Below, in pieces: positions 45,728 to 53,791 of a stretch of 64,000 bases of DNA. Source of the stretch: Flavobacterium chungbukense (lineage in GTDB: Bacteria; Bacteroidota; Bacteroidia; Flavobacteriales; Flavobacteriaceae); contig NZ_JAJGZV010000002.1 of NCBI RefSeq assembly GCF_020805785.1, positions 744,001 to 808,000 of the forward strand, given 5' to 3'. The first letter of the stretch is position 1; each line of letters starts with the position of its first letter. The translations under genes and the position numbers were made by a program. The notes under the pieces were generated by a model. The model was not told where the DNA came from. It was given only the letters and a program-made list of their open reading frames with translations, and ran no database searches.

Positions 45728-47656
45728 TTAGTAGTGCCATCTCACAAAAGCTTCCATCGCTGCATAAGTTGCTAAACCTAATTGGTGATATAAAGCTGCT
45801 GTTTCACGATTTCTGTCTTCTGCTCTCTGCCAGAACTCTCTTGCGTCTGTTCCTTGAAAAACAACTCCGTCTTTTTGAGACTGGTGTTTGAAGATTCCGT
45901 GACGTTTTGCTAAAACTTGATCTGGACTCATTGGAACAGCCATTTCAACTTCGTCAATTCCCCATTCTTGCCAAGCTCCACGGTATAACCATAACCAGCA
46001 GTCGTTCATAAATTCTTTTGGTTTTAAAACCTTAACAGCTTCAAAAATTGCATCCAAACAAACTTTGTGAGTTCCGTGCGGATCTGCTAAATCTCCAGCG
46101 GCATAAATTTGGTGTGGTTTAATTTTTTCAATTAAATCAACTGTCAACTGAACATCTTCTGCTCCAATTGGCTTTTTCTCAATTGTTCCAGTTTCGTAGA
46201 ATGGTAATTCCATAAAGTGAATCTGAGAATCTGGAAGACCAACAAAATGACTTGTAGCTCTCGCCTCTCCTTTTCTAATTAAACCTTTAATATAACGAAC
46301 TTCTGGGATATCAATTTCGCTGTTCTTTTTGTTTTGCAAGAATGCTTCCGCCTTTTTGTAAATATCATCTGCTTGCTCGCTTTTGATTCCGAATTTTTCG
46401 TTGTAATCAATTACGAATCTTGCAAAACGAAGTGCTTCATCATCAGCAACTGCAATATTCCCAGATGTTTGGTATGCAACGTGTACTTCATGACCTTGCT
46501 CTTGCAAACGCATGAAAGTTCCTCCCATACTAATAATATCGTCATCAGGATGCGGACTGAAGATCAATACACGTTTTTTAGCTGGTTCTGCTCTTTCAGG
46601 GCGATTTGAATCATCTGCATTTGGTTTTCCACCTGGCCAACCTGTAATTGTATTTTGTAATTTATTGAAAATCTTAATATTGGTATCGTAAGCTGGACCT
46701 GAATCTGCTAACAAATCACTCATACCGTTTTCGATATAATCTGCATCGGTAAGCATTAAAATTGGTTTTTTAAGATCTAATGCCAATCCTAAAACCGCTT
46801 TACGAGTTAATTTGTCTGTCCAAACAATTTTTTCAACCAACCAAGGCTTGTTGATTCTAGTTAATTTTGAAGAAGCCTCTTTATCTAAGATAAAAACAGC
46901 ATTATTATGTTCTTGCAAGAAAGAAGCAGGAACACGATTTGTAACTTCATCTTCAACAGATTTTTTCACAATATTCGCTTTTCCTTCACCCCACGCCAAT
47001 AAGATTACTCTTTTAGCTTCCATAATTTTCTTAACTCCAAGCGTAATAGCAGTTCTTGGCGTATTATTTAAACCATAGAAATCTTTACTTGCCGCAACTC
47101 TTGTAATATGATCTAACGCTACTAAACGAGTTTTAGAGTTTTGAAGCGAACCAGATTCGTTAAAACCAATATGTCCATTACCACCAATTCCAAGAACCTG
47201 TAAATCGATTCCGCCTAAAGCTTCAATTTTAGCTTCATATTCATGGCAATAATCTGCAATTTGTTCTTTTGTTAAAAGTCCGTCCGGAACATGAGCGTTT
47301 TCAGGTAAAATATCGACATGATCAAACAAAAGTTCTTTCATGAAACGAACATAACTGTTGATTGAATTTGGTTCCATTGGATAATATTCATCCAAATTAA
47401 AACTAATTACATTTTTAAAACTCAAACCTTCTTCTTTATGAAGACGCACTAATTCAGCATATAATCCTTTTGGAGAAGAACCGGTCGCTAAACCTAAAAT
47501 ACATGGTTTTCCTTCTTTTTGCTTTTCTTTTATAAGAGTCGCAATTTCCTGGGCAACTTCTTTAGAAGCATCCGTTGAGTTTTCAAAAACAACTGTGTTG
47601 ATGTTTTCGAATCGTTTTTCGAAACCTGTTGCTTTGTCGATTTTACTTTTTAACAT
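45728..47656 (-). CDS. nagB: Glucosamine-6-phosphate deaminase fused to LmbE/PIG-L deacetylase domain
   Basis: The protein has 642 residues in two domains. Residues about 1-290 are NagB, with SFNLDEYYPM and LGIGGNGHIGFNESGS and active-site residues intact; it converts glucosamine-6-P to fructose-6-P and ammonia. Residues about 365-600 are LmbE-like, with SPHPDDDIISMGGT (zinc site) and DLADPHGTHKVC, a family that removes acetyl from N-acetylated sugars. The fusion occurs in Bacteroidota and would supply both deacetylation and deamination, though which acetylated substrate the second domain uses is not shown. It follows the permease gene by 35 bases on the same strand. Confidence 0.93.
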   Translation of the reverse strand: MLKSKIDKATGFEKRFENINTVVFENSTDASKEVAQEIATLIKEKQKEGKPCILGLATGSSPKGLYAELVRLHKEEGLSFKNVISFNLDEYYPMEPNSINSYVRFMKELLFDHVDILPENAHVPDGLLTKEQIADYCHEYEAKIEALGGIDLQVLGIGGNGHIGFNESGSLQNSKTRLVALDHITRVAASKDFYGLNNTPRTAITLGVKKIMEAKRVILLAWGEGKANIVKKSVEDEVTNRVPASFLQEHNNAVFILDKEASSKLTRINKPWLVEKIVWTDKLTRKAVLGLALDLKKPILMLTDADYIENGMSDLLADSGPAYDTNIKIFNKLQNTITGWPGGKPNADDSNRPERAEPAKKRVLIFSPHPDDDIISMGGTFMRLQEQGHEVHVAYQTSGNIAVADDEALRFARFVIDYNEKFGIKSEQADDIYKKAEAFLQNKKNSEIDIPEVRYIKGLIRKGEARATSHFVGLPDSQIHFMELPFYETGTIEKKPIGAEDVQLTVDLIEKIKPHQIYAAGDLADPHGTHKVCLDAIFEAVKVLKPKEFMNDCWLWLYRGAWQEWGIDEVEMAVPMSPDQVLAKRHGIFKHQSQKDGVVFQGTDAREFWQRAEDRNRETAALYHQLGLATYAAMEAFVRWHY

Positions 47657-47691
47657 GATATATTAATTTTTTATTTTTTTCTCTTTTTAGA

Positions 47692-49065
47692 TTACCATTT
47701 TCTGTATTTATGTCCCTTTATAGCATAAAAAAGAATCATTATATAAGAAGGCAATAACATTAAATACGCGATTTGATTACCACTTTTAGATACATTTTGC
47801 ATATTTTTTGCAACGATATCTGCATTTATACTTTCCGTAAGCATTCCATAAAACAATGGAAAAACAGCACCACCTATAATTCCCATAATCAAAATAGCAC
47901 TTCCAATCTTTGTATAGCCACCTAAATCCTGTAACGCCATTGGCCAGATCGCCGGCCAGCATAATGCATTTGCCAATCCTAAAAGCGCTACCAAAAATAT
48001 TACCAAAGGAATATCTGGAGTTCCAGGAACTGCGATCATAATTTTTGGAGAAATCAAAACAATTGCCAGAACTAAAATTATTCCTAATACTCCAGAAACT
48101 TTTAAAGCCTTAACCTGAGAAACATATTTAGGTATTAAAACGATTCCAAGAACATATCCAATTACCATTGCCGACATTGTAAACGAAGTTAGTTTTAGAT
48201 AAAAATTTCCATCTTCACCATAAACACCTAACTGTTTTCCGAAAGCACCAATCGAATCTCCTGCTAAAACTTCAGCAGATAAATACAGCATTAAAGTAAT
48301 TACTCCCAAAACTAATTGAGGGTATCTAAAAGCATTTTTAATCTGCTTAAAAACACTTAAATTAGATACATTTCCTTCTTCATCCAAATCAATTTCTGGC
48401 AAAGGAGAAAATTTAACCATTAAAGCTAAAACAGTAATAATCAACCCCATATAAAGATACGGTGTTTGCAATTGCAAAGCAAGAGAATTTAACGCCGCAT
48501 TTTTTGCAGCCGCATCCATCAAGGCAATCTTTTCTGCCGTAAAGTCTTGCATATTAGACAAAACCAATACAGTCAATACAATCGGTGCTACAAATCCAGC
48601 TAGTTTATTTGCGATTCCTAAAACACTGATTCTTGCTGCCGCACTTTCTCTTGGACCAATTACTACAACATATGGATTGGAAGCAGTCTGCAAAACAGCT
48701 AAACCAGTTCCCATTATAAATAAAGCGATTAAAAACAGTAAAAAAGTTCGACTAGAGGCAGCCGGATAAAACATAAAAGCACCTGCAGCGATAATTAATA
48801 ACCCAAGTGAAATTCCGTTTTTATATCCCACTTTTTCAATAATATAAGAAGAAGGAATTGCCATTACGAAATAAGCAATGTAAAATGCAAAAGTTACAAA
48901 ATACGCTTGAGAAGATGTAAGTTCGCAAGCTAATTCGAAAAACGGAATTAGTGGCCCGTTAAGCCAGGTTACAAATCCCAGAATAAAAAACAATAATGTT
49001 AAAATGACCATCGGAACAATGGCACTCTTTTTTTCTACCTGTAATGTACTTTGAATGTTTGTCAT
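47692..49065 (-). CDS. Major facilitator sugar permease, FucP/GluP-like
   Basis: The 457-residue inner-membrane protein has 12 predicted helices and the FucP-type features GFVTWLNGPLIPFFELACELTSSQAYFVTFAFYIAYF and GTGLAVLQTASNPYVVV. Family members import fucose, glucose, galactose or N-acetylated hexosamines by proton symport. Given nagB next to it and GH109 in the same region, an N-acetylhexosamine substrate is likely. The longer frame from 49179 is rejected because its start lies on the promoter element at 49184-49177. Confidence 0.88.
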   Translation of the reverse strand: MTNIQSTLQVEKKSAIVPMVILTLLFFILGFVTWLNGPLIPFFELACELTSSQAYFVTFAFYIAYFVMAIPSSYIIEKVGYKNGISLGLLIIAAGAFMFYPAASSRTFLLFLIALFIMGTGLAVLQTASNPYVVVIGPRESAAARISVLGIANKLAGFVAPIVLTVLVLSNMQDFTAEKIALMDAAAKNAALNSLALQLQTPYLYMGLIITVLALMVKFSPLPEIDLDEEGNVSNLSVFKQIKNAFRYPQLVLGVITLMLYLSAEVLAGDSIGAFGKQLGVYGEDGNFYLKLTSFTMSAMVIGYVLGIVLIPKYVSQVKALKVSGVLGIILVLAIVLISPKIMIAVPGTPDIPLVIFLVALLGLANALCWPAIWPMALQDLGGYTKIGSAILIMGIIGGAVFPLFYGMLTESINADIVAKNMQNVSKSGNQIAYLMLLPSYIMILFYAIKGHKYRKW

Positions 49066-49176
49066 AATTTTTGGTTGATTGGTTATAGATTTATTTAATT
49101 CAAAATCTAAATTAGAATCAACTCTCACATTATTGATTGCGTAATTTATGCAAATATCTGCATTTTTTTTGCAAAA

Positions 49177-49184
49177 CAAAAGTA
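49177..49184 (-). promoter_or_regulatory. -7 promoter element of the permease-nagB unit
   Basis: TACTTTTG read leftward matches TAnnTTTG and lies 112 bases before the permease ATG. No copy of the TGTGCTCGAGCACA-type operator is near, so this pair may be regulated apart from the kinase operon. Confidence 0.5.
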
Positions 49185-49229
49185 CTACATTAAATTTCCT
49201 TAATTTCTAATTTAGATATGAAAGTTTTG

Positions 49230-50111
49230 TTAATTTTTGCTATTCCAGTTTAAATCAGGGTAATATTTTGCCAAATATGTTTTTACATCAGCAATATCTT
49301 CTTTAGCAGTTAAGTCTGGAACATGCTCAGAAAACGGAATTCCGACAGTAGTTTGCGGATTTTCTTTAACAGAGTTTAAAAGTACCGTAGGCAATTCCTT
49401 TTCATCACGCTCCGGATGAACTGGACAATTTTCAAGATGTTTATATAAAGTCTTTCCATTAAACTTAAAAGCATTCATACTTACTCTTATTTTTCCTTCC
49501 GTGTCTTTATATTGGTCTAAAACCTCTTCTGAAGGTTTTTCTAAAATATCCAAAAGCTGATTGTTCTCATCTAATTTTGCAATTGCAAAACGAGAAATAC
49601 GCTCCAGCGGAAAATCCATTGCATCCCGATCATAACTAATAAAAGCGTTCGGACTTTCAGTTTCTCTCAAGGCAAGCAAAGCTTCTGCTGAATACAAATT
49701 ATCACTATTACAAACCGAGTAAAACTGCGAATTCAATTCTGGATATTGTTCTACCGCCTGAAATAAGGCATCGGCTGTTCCAAAAGGCTTTATTCTTCCC
49801 TCTGGAATATATTGTACCGCAAATGAAATATTCAATCCATGAAAGTTGTTGTTTTTCATTTCATTTCCGTAAAACTCCTTAAACAAATCACCTTGTTCTC
49901 CTATAATAATATAGATGTTTTTATATCCTGCTTTTTTGGCATTCCACAAAAGATAATCCAAAAGAGGCCTTCCGCTTGCGCCTACACCAATTAAACCTTT
50001 ACTTCTTTCATTAGCCTGCGCAATTTCTTCTGGAGATAAATTATCTAAAACCGCTTCTTTTTTCATACGAGAAGAAGCTCCGCCGGCTAGAATTACTAAA
50101 TTTTCGTGCAT
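49230..50111 (-). CDS. NDP-sugar pyrophosphorylase-like nucleotidyltransferase
   Basis: The 293-residue protein has the nucleotidyltransferase signature LVILAGGASSRM at the N-terminus and CNSDNLY near residue 135 as the metal site. SGRPLLDYLLWNAKKAGYKNIYIIIGE is typical of NDP-sugar pyrophosphorylases. It starts five bases after the kinase gene ends. A kinase making a sugar-1-phosphate followed by this enzyme would give an NDP-sugar, perhaps for recycling the released N-acetylhexosamine. The nucleotide and sugar are not shown. Confidence 0.85.
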   Translation of the reverse strand: MHENLVILAGGASSRMKKEAVLDNLSPEEIAQANERSKGLIGVGASGRPLLDYLLWNAKKAGYKNIYIIIGEQGDLFKEFYGNEMKNNNFHGLNISFAVQYIPEGRIKPFGTADALFQAVEQYPELNSQFYSVCNSDNLYSAEALLALRETESPNAFISYDRDAMDFPLERISRFAIAKLDENNQLLDILEKPSEEVLDQYKDTEGKIRVSMNAFKFNGKTLYKHLENCPVHPERDEKELPTVLLNSVKENPQTTVGIPFSEHVPDLTAKEDIADVKTYLAKYYPDLNWNSKN

Positions 50112-50116
50112 TTTAT

Positions 50117-51208
50117 TTAAATTTCAATATTATCAATAATTCGTACTCCTGGATCTACATTTACCACATAAGCTTCTTCTGCCCCTGCATTTAAAATGGC
50201 TTTTATAACAGCATCTTCTTTTTGAGGATCAGCAATAACGACAATACTTCCTCCTCCGCCAGAGCCCACAATTTTTGCCCCATATGCCCCTGCTTTTAAA
50301 GCAGCATTAATCATTTGGTCAATTCTTGGAACTGTTATTTTAAGAAGATCACGCAAAACTTCATGATGACTATTCATCAAAGCGCCAATTTTCTGAAGGT
50401 CTAAAACTGGCTTTTCAAATTCTTTTAATGCTTCTTTAGTATAATGGTAGTTTTTTATTGCTGCCTCAAAGTAGGCAATCAGACGATCCGGAAGACAATT
50501 TCGGTAACGATCTAAATCTTCAATTTTTGAAGCATTTAAATCAAAATCTGGATAGTTTTGTTTTACAATATCAATAGCCAATAATGCATTACCTTTTAAT
50601 TCGCCTATTAATCCTATAGTTTCTTTAGGAACTCCGGAAACTCCTGTTATCAAGCCTTTTAGTTCCGTTCCAATTACATCAAAAGAAAAAGGCTTTTTGG
50701 TATTAATATGAACAATATTTCCAACACCAATGCTAAAATGGTCCATCATTCCGCCTGGTTCTCCATGTTCCAAAACTTCCGATTCGTATCCTAGTTTAGA
50801 AAGAAAATCTGGTGTCACTTCATGATCAATTCCAAAGGCTTCTATCAAAAAACGAATCCAAGCCATTAATAAAGCCGAAGAACTTGATGTTCCAGAATTT
50901 ATTGGGATATCTCCAGTAATTGTTATCGTATAGCCAGTATTTGGTTTACATCCATAGCGACGTAAAACACGTAATGCCGAAGCGAAATAATCTCGTGCTT
51001 CTAATTTATCGAATGTGGCATGAATATCTATAATCCTAATTTCATCAATATCAATCATATTCAAAACAAATGTTTCGGACAGATTTTCTTTTGCTATTAA
51101 TTTAATATTTCGATCTATGGCGCAAGCTATAACAGGAAGTCCTAAGTAATCTTGATGATCTCCAAAAAGACAGGTTCTCCCTGGCGCTGAAGCTGTAATT
51201 TTCCTCAT
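50117..51208 (-). CDS. GHMP-family sugar kinase
   Basis: The 363-residue cytoplasmic kinase has the GHMP motifs: N-terminal SAPGRTCLFGDHQDYLGLPV, central PINSGTSSSSALL (motif 2) and GSGGGGSIVV (motif 3). The first motif matches galactokinase-type proteins (FGDHxDYxG). It is the first gene of the leftward operon with the nucleotidyltransferase. It could phosphorylate galactose or an N-acetylhexosamine at O1; the context with GH109 favours the latter, but this is inferred. Confidence 0.88.
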   Translation of the reverse strand: MRKITASAPGRTCLFGDHQDYLGLPVIACAIDRNIKLIAKENLSETFVLNMIDIDEIRIIDIHATFDKLEARDYFASALRVLRRYGCKPNTGYTITITGDIPINSGTSSSSALLMAWIRFLIEAFGIDHEVTPDFLSKLGYESEVLEHGEPGGMMDHFSIGVGNIVHINTKKPFSFDVIGTELKGLITGVSGVPKETIGLIGELKGNALLAIDIVKQNYPDFDLNASKIEDLDRYRNCLPDRLIAYFEAAIKNYHYTKEALKEFEKPVLDLQKIGALMNSHHEVLRDLLKITVPRIDQMINAALKAGAYGAKIVGSGGGGSIVVIADPQKEDAVIKAILNAGAEEAYVVNVDPGVRIIDNIEI

Positions 51209-51297
51209 TTAAAAACAAGATATTATAATACTGAAAAACAATGTTTTAAAGTATATTTTGATTAGTAAATTTACTTTGATTTTGGGTTTTGATTGTA

Positions 51298-51329
51298 CGA
51301 AACTATAGATTATATTTTGATAAAACAAA
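51298..51329 (-). promoter_or_regulatory. Promoter of the GHMP kinase operon
   Basis: Reading leftward, TTTG at 51329-51326 and TAGTTTCG at 51305-51298 are separated by 20 bases. The block AATCTATAGTTTCGT is the same as upstream of susC (53617-53630). The ATG at 51208 lies about 90 bases downstream. Confidence 0.65.
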
Positions 51330-51344
51330 TAAAACAATAAAAAA

Positions 51345-51380
51345 TGTGCTCGAACACACTTAAAAATGTTCTCGAGCACA
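51345..51380. promoter_or_regulatory. Pair of LacI-type operators
   Basis: TGTGCTCGAACACA (51345-51358) and TGTTCTCGAGCACA (51367-51380) are palindromes with the central CG typical of LacI-family sites, spaced 22 bases centre to centre. They lie between the GHMP kinase operon and the lacI-like gene, so both directions could be controlled. A matching pair is found upstream of susC. Confidence 0.85.
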
Positions 51381-51428
51381 TTTTTAAAATTCCTCCAAAG
51401 TATATTCCGAAAAATTAAATGTAATTTA

Positions 51429-51436
51429 TATATTTG
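51429..51436 (+). promoter_or_regulatory. Possible -7 element of the LacI-family gene
   Basis: TATATTTG matches TAnnTTTG but lies only five bases before the ATG at 51442. Transcription would then begin at or near the ATG, giving a leaderless or very short-leader message. Confidence 0.4.
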
Positions 51437-51441
51437 CTTAT

Positions 51442-52482
51442 ATGGATAAAAAATATACTATTAAAGACATTGCGCAAATGGCCGGAGTTTCTAAAGGAAC
51501 TGTCGACAGGGTTTTGCATAATAGAGGAAAAGTTTCTCCTGCTGCGCTGGAAAAAATTAATGAGGTCTTAAATGTTATAGATTATGAACCGAATTTAATT
51601 GCTAGAAATTTAAAAAATACTAAAATCTATAAAATCTGTGTTCTACTGCCAGATCCAGAAATAGATTCTTATTGGCTTCCTTGTGTTAATGGTATACAAG
51701 ATGCTGTAAAAGAATTTAAACCTTACAGTGTCAATATCACGATTCAATATTTTAATCCAGAGAGTAAAAAATCATTTGTAAGTGCAAACAACGCTGTTTT
51801 AAATCTTGAACCAGATGCAGTATTAATTGCGCCAGTATTTCATAAAGAAACCATCGAAGCAGTTAAAGTTTATGAGGAGTCAAATGTTATTGTCAATACT
51901 TTCAATAATCAAATCGAATCAAATGCTGTAAAATGTTTTGTCGGCCAGGATCTTTACAAAAGTGGCCGAGTTGCAGCAAGTTTAATGAACTTAATTTTAT
52001 CTGAAGGTCAAATTGCTATTGTTCATATAGACGAAAGTTTGAAGAATGCGGTTCATATGCAGGAAAAAGAAAAAGGTTTTAGAAGTTATTTTGAAGAAAA
52101 AAAACTCAACTCTTTTTTGCTTACCACATTAAAACTGAAGCATCCGAATGTTGAAAGCAAGTTTTTAAATTTCTTAGAAGAAAATCCAGATTTAAAAGGT
52201 ATTTTCATTACAACTTCAAAAGCTTATCAAATTGCAACAACACTTTCAGGTTTAAAAGACAAAAAGATAGCTTTGATTGGTTACGATTTAATCGAAAAAA
52301 ATGTCAATTACTTAAACGAAGGATTACTGCATTTTTTAATTCATCAAAACCAAAAAAGACAGGCTTATTTAGGCGTAAGCACATTAGCAGAACATTTCCT
52401 GTACAGCAAAGAAATTCCTGAAACCATTTTACTGCCAATTGATATTATTAATGTTGAAAATGCAGATTTCTATATCTACTAA
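51442..52482 (+). CDS. LacI-family transcription regulator
   Basis: The 346-residue protein has the LacI helix-turn-helix (YTIKDIAQMAGVSKGTVDRVLHNRGKVSPAALEKI) and hinge (NLIARNLK), then a periplasmic-binding-like sugar domain. The divergent operators upstream and the pair near susC are its likely sites. It lies between the kinase operon and the susC cluster, so it probably controls both. The effector is likely an amino-sugar or its phosphate; this is inferred. Confidence 0.92.
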   Translation: MDKKYTIKDIAQMAGVSKGTVDRVLHNRGKVSPAALEKINEVLNVIDYEPNLIARNLKNTKIYKICVLLPDPEIDSYWLPCVNGIQDAVKEFKPYSVNITIQYFNPESKKSFVSANNAVLNLEPDAVLIAPVFHKETIEAVKVYEESNVIVNTFNNQIESNAVKCFVGQDLYKSGRVAASLMNLILSEGQIAIVHIDESLKNAVHMQEKEKGFRSYFEEKKLNSFLLTTLKLKHPNVESKFLNFLEENPDLKGIFITTSKAYQIATTLSGLKDKKIALIGYDLIEKNVNYLNEGLLHFLIHQNQKRQAYLGVSTLAEHFLYSKEIPETILLPIDIINVENADFYIY

Positions 52483-52499
52483 ATTTTCTTCTTTATCAT

Positions 52500-53150
52500 T
52501 TAATCTTCAAGAATAAATTTTCCAAAAGAAGATGCGATATGAAAATTAGGTTCTTCTGTTTTAGGATTAACCCATGAAATCCATGTTGGTTCGTATTCTA
52601 GATTTTCATTCTCTGAAAATTTAGCTCGATATACTCCAGCTTGTATAACATTATCTTGAATTAAACCTAGTTCTCTTAACGAAACCAAACTGATTTTTCC
52701 TTGAACGGTAAATGAATTGGGATTTTTAAAAGAATAAATTTCTAAATGTCCTTTTGGCCATTTCCAATCGTAATCAAAATTCCAATTAGGATAAGCTTCA
52801 AAATCTAAAATACGTGCGTCGACGTCCATTTCCAGACAATAATACGGACTTAGTTTTTCGTCTTTTCTAAAAAAAAGCTCTACACGATCCGAATTACAAA
52901 TGCTGTCTGTAGAATTGTCTTTGCGGTCTATGTAAATTTCCGAATCAAAAACCTGAAAATTAAAATACAAATAATCCAAATTCCATCTTGCTCTAAATTC
53001 AATTTTTGAAAATGATTCTGTTTTCCAAGGCGAAATAAAATCTTTTAGGCAATTTGCTTTCTCCCAAAAAAGAGGGTCTAATTTTTCAATTTGTACTTCT
53101 TCATTTTGTTTAACGAAATTGACTTTGTAGGCTTTTAAATCTGAACTCAT
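52500..53150 (-). CDS. Carbohydrate-binding family 9-like protein
   Basis: The 216-residue protein has no signal peptide. The CBM9/DOMON-like features are LYFNFQVFDSEIYIDRKDN, CNSDRVELFFRKD and FTVQGKISLVSL. Lack of a signal suggests a cytoplasmic role or a missed start, but I see no better start upstream. It is convergent with the LacI-like gene (stops 17 bases apart). The role in the sugar locus is inferred. Confidence 0.78.
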   Translation of the reverse strand: MSSDLKAYKVNFVKQNEEVQIEKLDPLFWEKANCLKDFISPWKTESFSKIEFRARWNLDYLYFNFQVFDSEIYIDRKDNSTDSICNSDRVELFFRKDEKLSPYYCLEMDVDARILDFEAYPNWNFDYDWKWPKGHLEIYSFKNPNSFTVQGKISLVSLRELGLIQDNVIQAGVYRAKFSENENLEYEPTWISWVNPKTEEPNFHIASSFGKFILED

Positions 53151-53545
53151 TTTTTGTTTTACTTTAATTTTTCAAAATCAAAAATCATGTTTTAAAACTC
53201 GTGTTTTTAAACTTTCAAAAAAACACACTTTCTTACTCTTTTAAAAATGCTAATATAAAACAAACTTTTTGTAAAAACTTGATCTCATCTTTTTTTACTT
53301 CAATAGCAAAAAATATAGAGAAAGAAAAAACTTACAGATTTTAATTTTAAAAATACTTAATTAATTCTTAGCATTATAAATCAACAATTGCGAAATTCTT
53401 AGTAAAAAACTAATGCGCTTTATATTCTTTAAAAAATAAAACTACCCGCTAAGAATCCGATTAAATCTGACAACTGTCCTTTTTACATTTTATTTTAGAA
53501 TATCATCAACTTTTTGCATGAAAAAAAATCACTAACACAATTTTA
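53151..53545. other. AT-rich gene-free stretch upstream of the susC operators
   Basis: This 395-base part of the 641-base gap contains A- and T-runs and no frame I can support. The rest of the gap holds the operator pair, promoter and about 160 bases of susC leader. Confidence 0.6.
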
Positions 53546-53582
53546 TGTGCTCGAGAACATAAATTCTGTGTGTTCGAGCACA
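53546..53582. promoter_or_regulatory. Pair of LacI-type operators upstream of susC
   Basis: TGTGCTCGAGAACA (53546-53559) and TGTGTTCGAGCACA (53569-53582) match the pair at 51345-51380, with 23 bases centre to centre. The distances to the -7 element (50 and 73 bases between centres) almost repeat those of the kinase operon (50 and 72). Confidence 0.85.
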
Positions 53583-53598
53583 TTTTTTGTGTTTTTTC

Positions 53599-53629
53599 TT
53601 GTTTTATAATTTTTTAATCTATAGTTTCG
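53599..53629 (+). promoter_or_regulatory. Promoter of the susC operon
   Basis: TTG at 53599-53601 and TAGTTTCG at 53622-53629 are 20 bases apart, the same spacing and -7 sequence as at the kinase operon. It implies a leader of about 155 bases before the susC ATG. Confidence 0.65.
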
Positions 53630-53791
53630 TCGAACAATTAAAATTTTGACAACAAAATCTGCATTCATTTTCGATCATTTTTAGCTAAAAAAAAGAGTGC
53701 ATAAACATCAACAAAACCAAAATTTTAATCTGTAGAAAAGAAAAATCGACTAAACAAAAAACTCAATTATTAACCAAAACCTAACCAGAGT

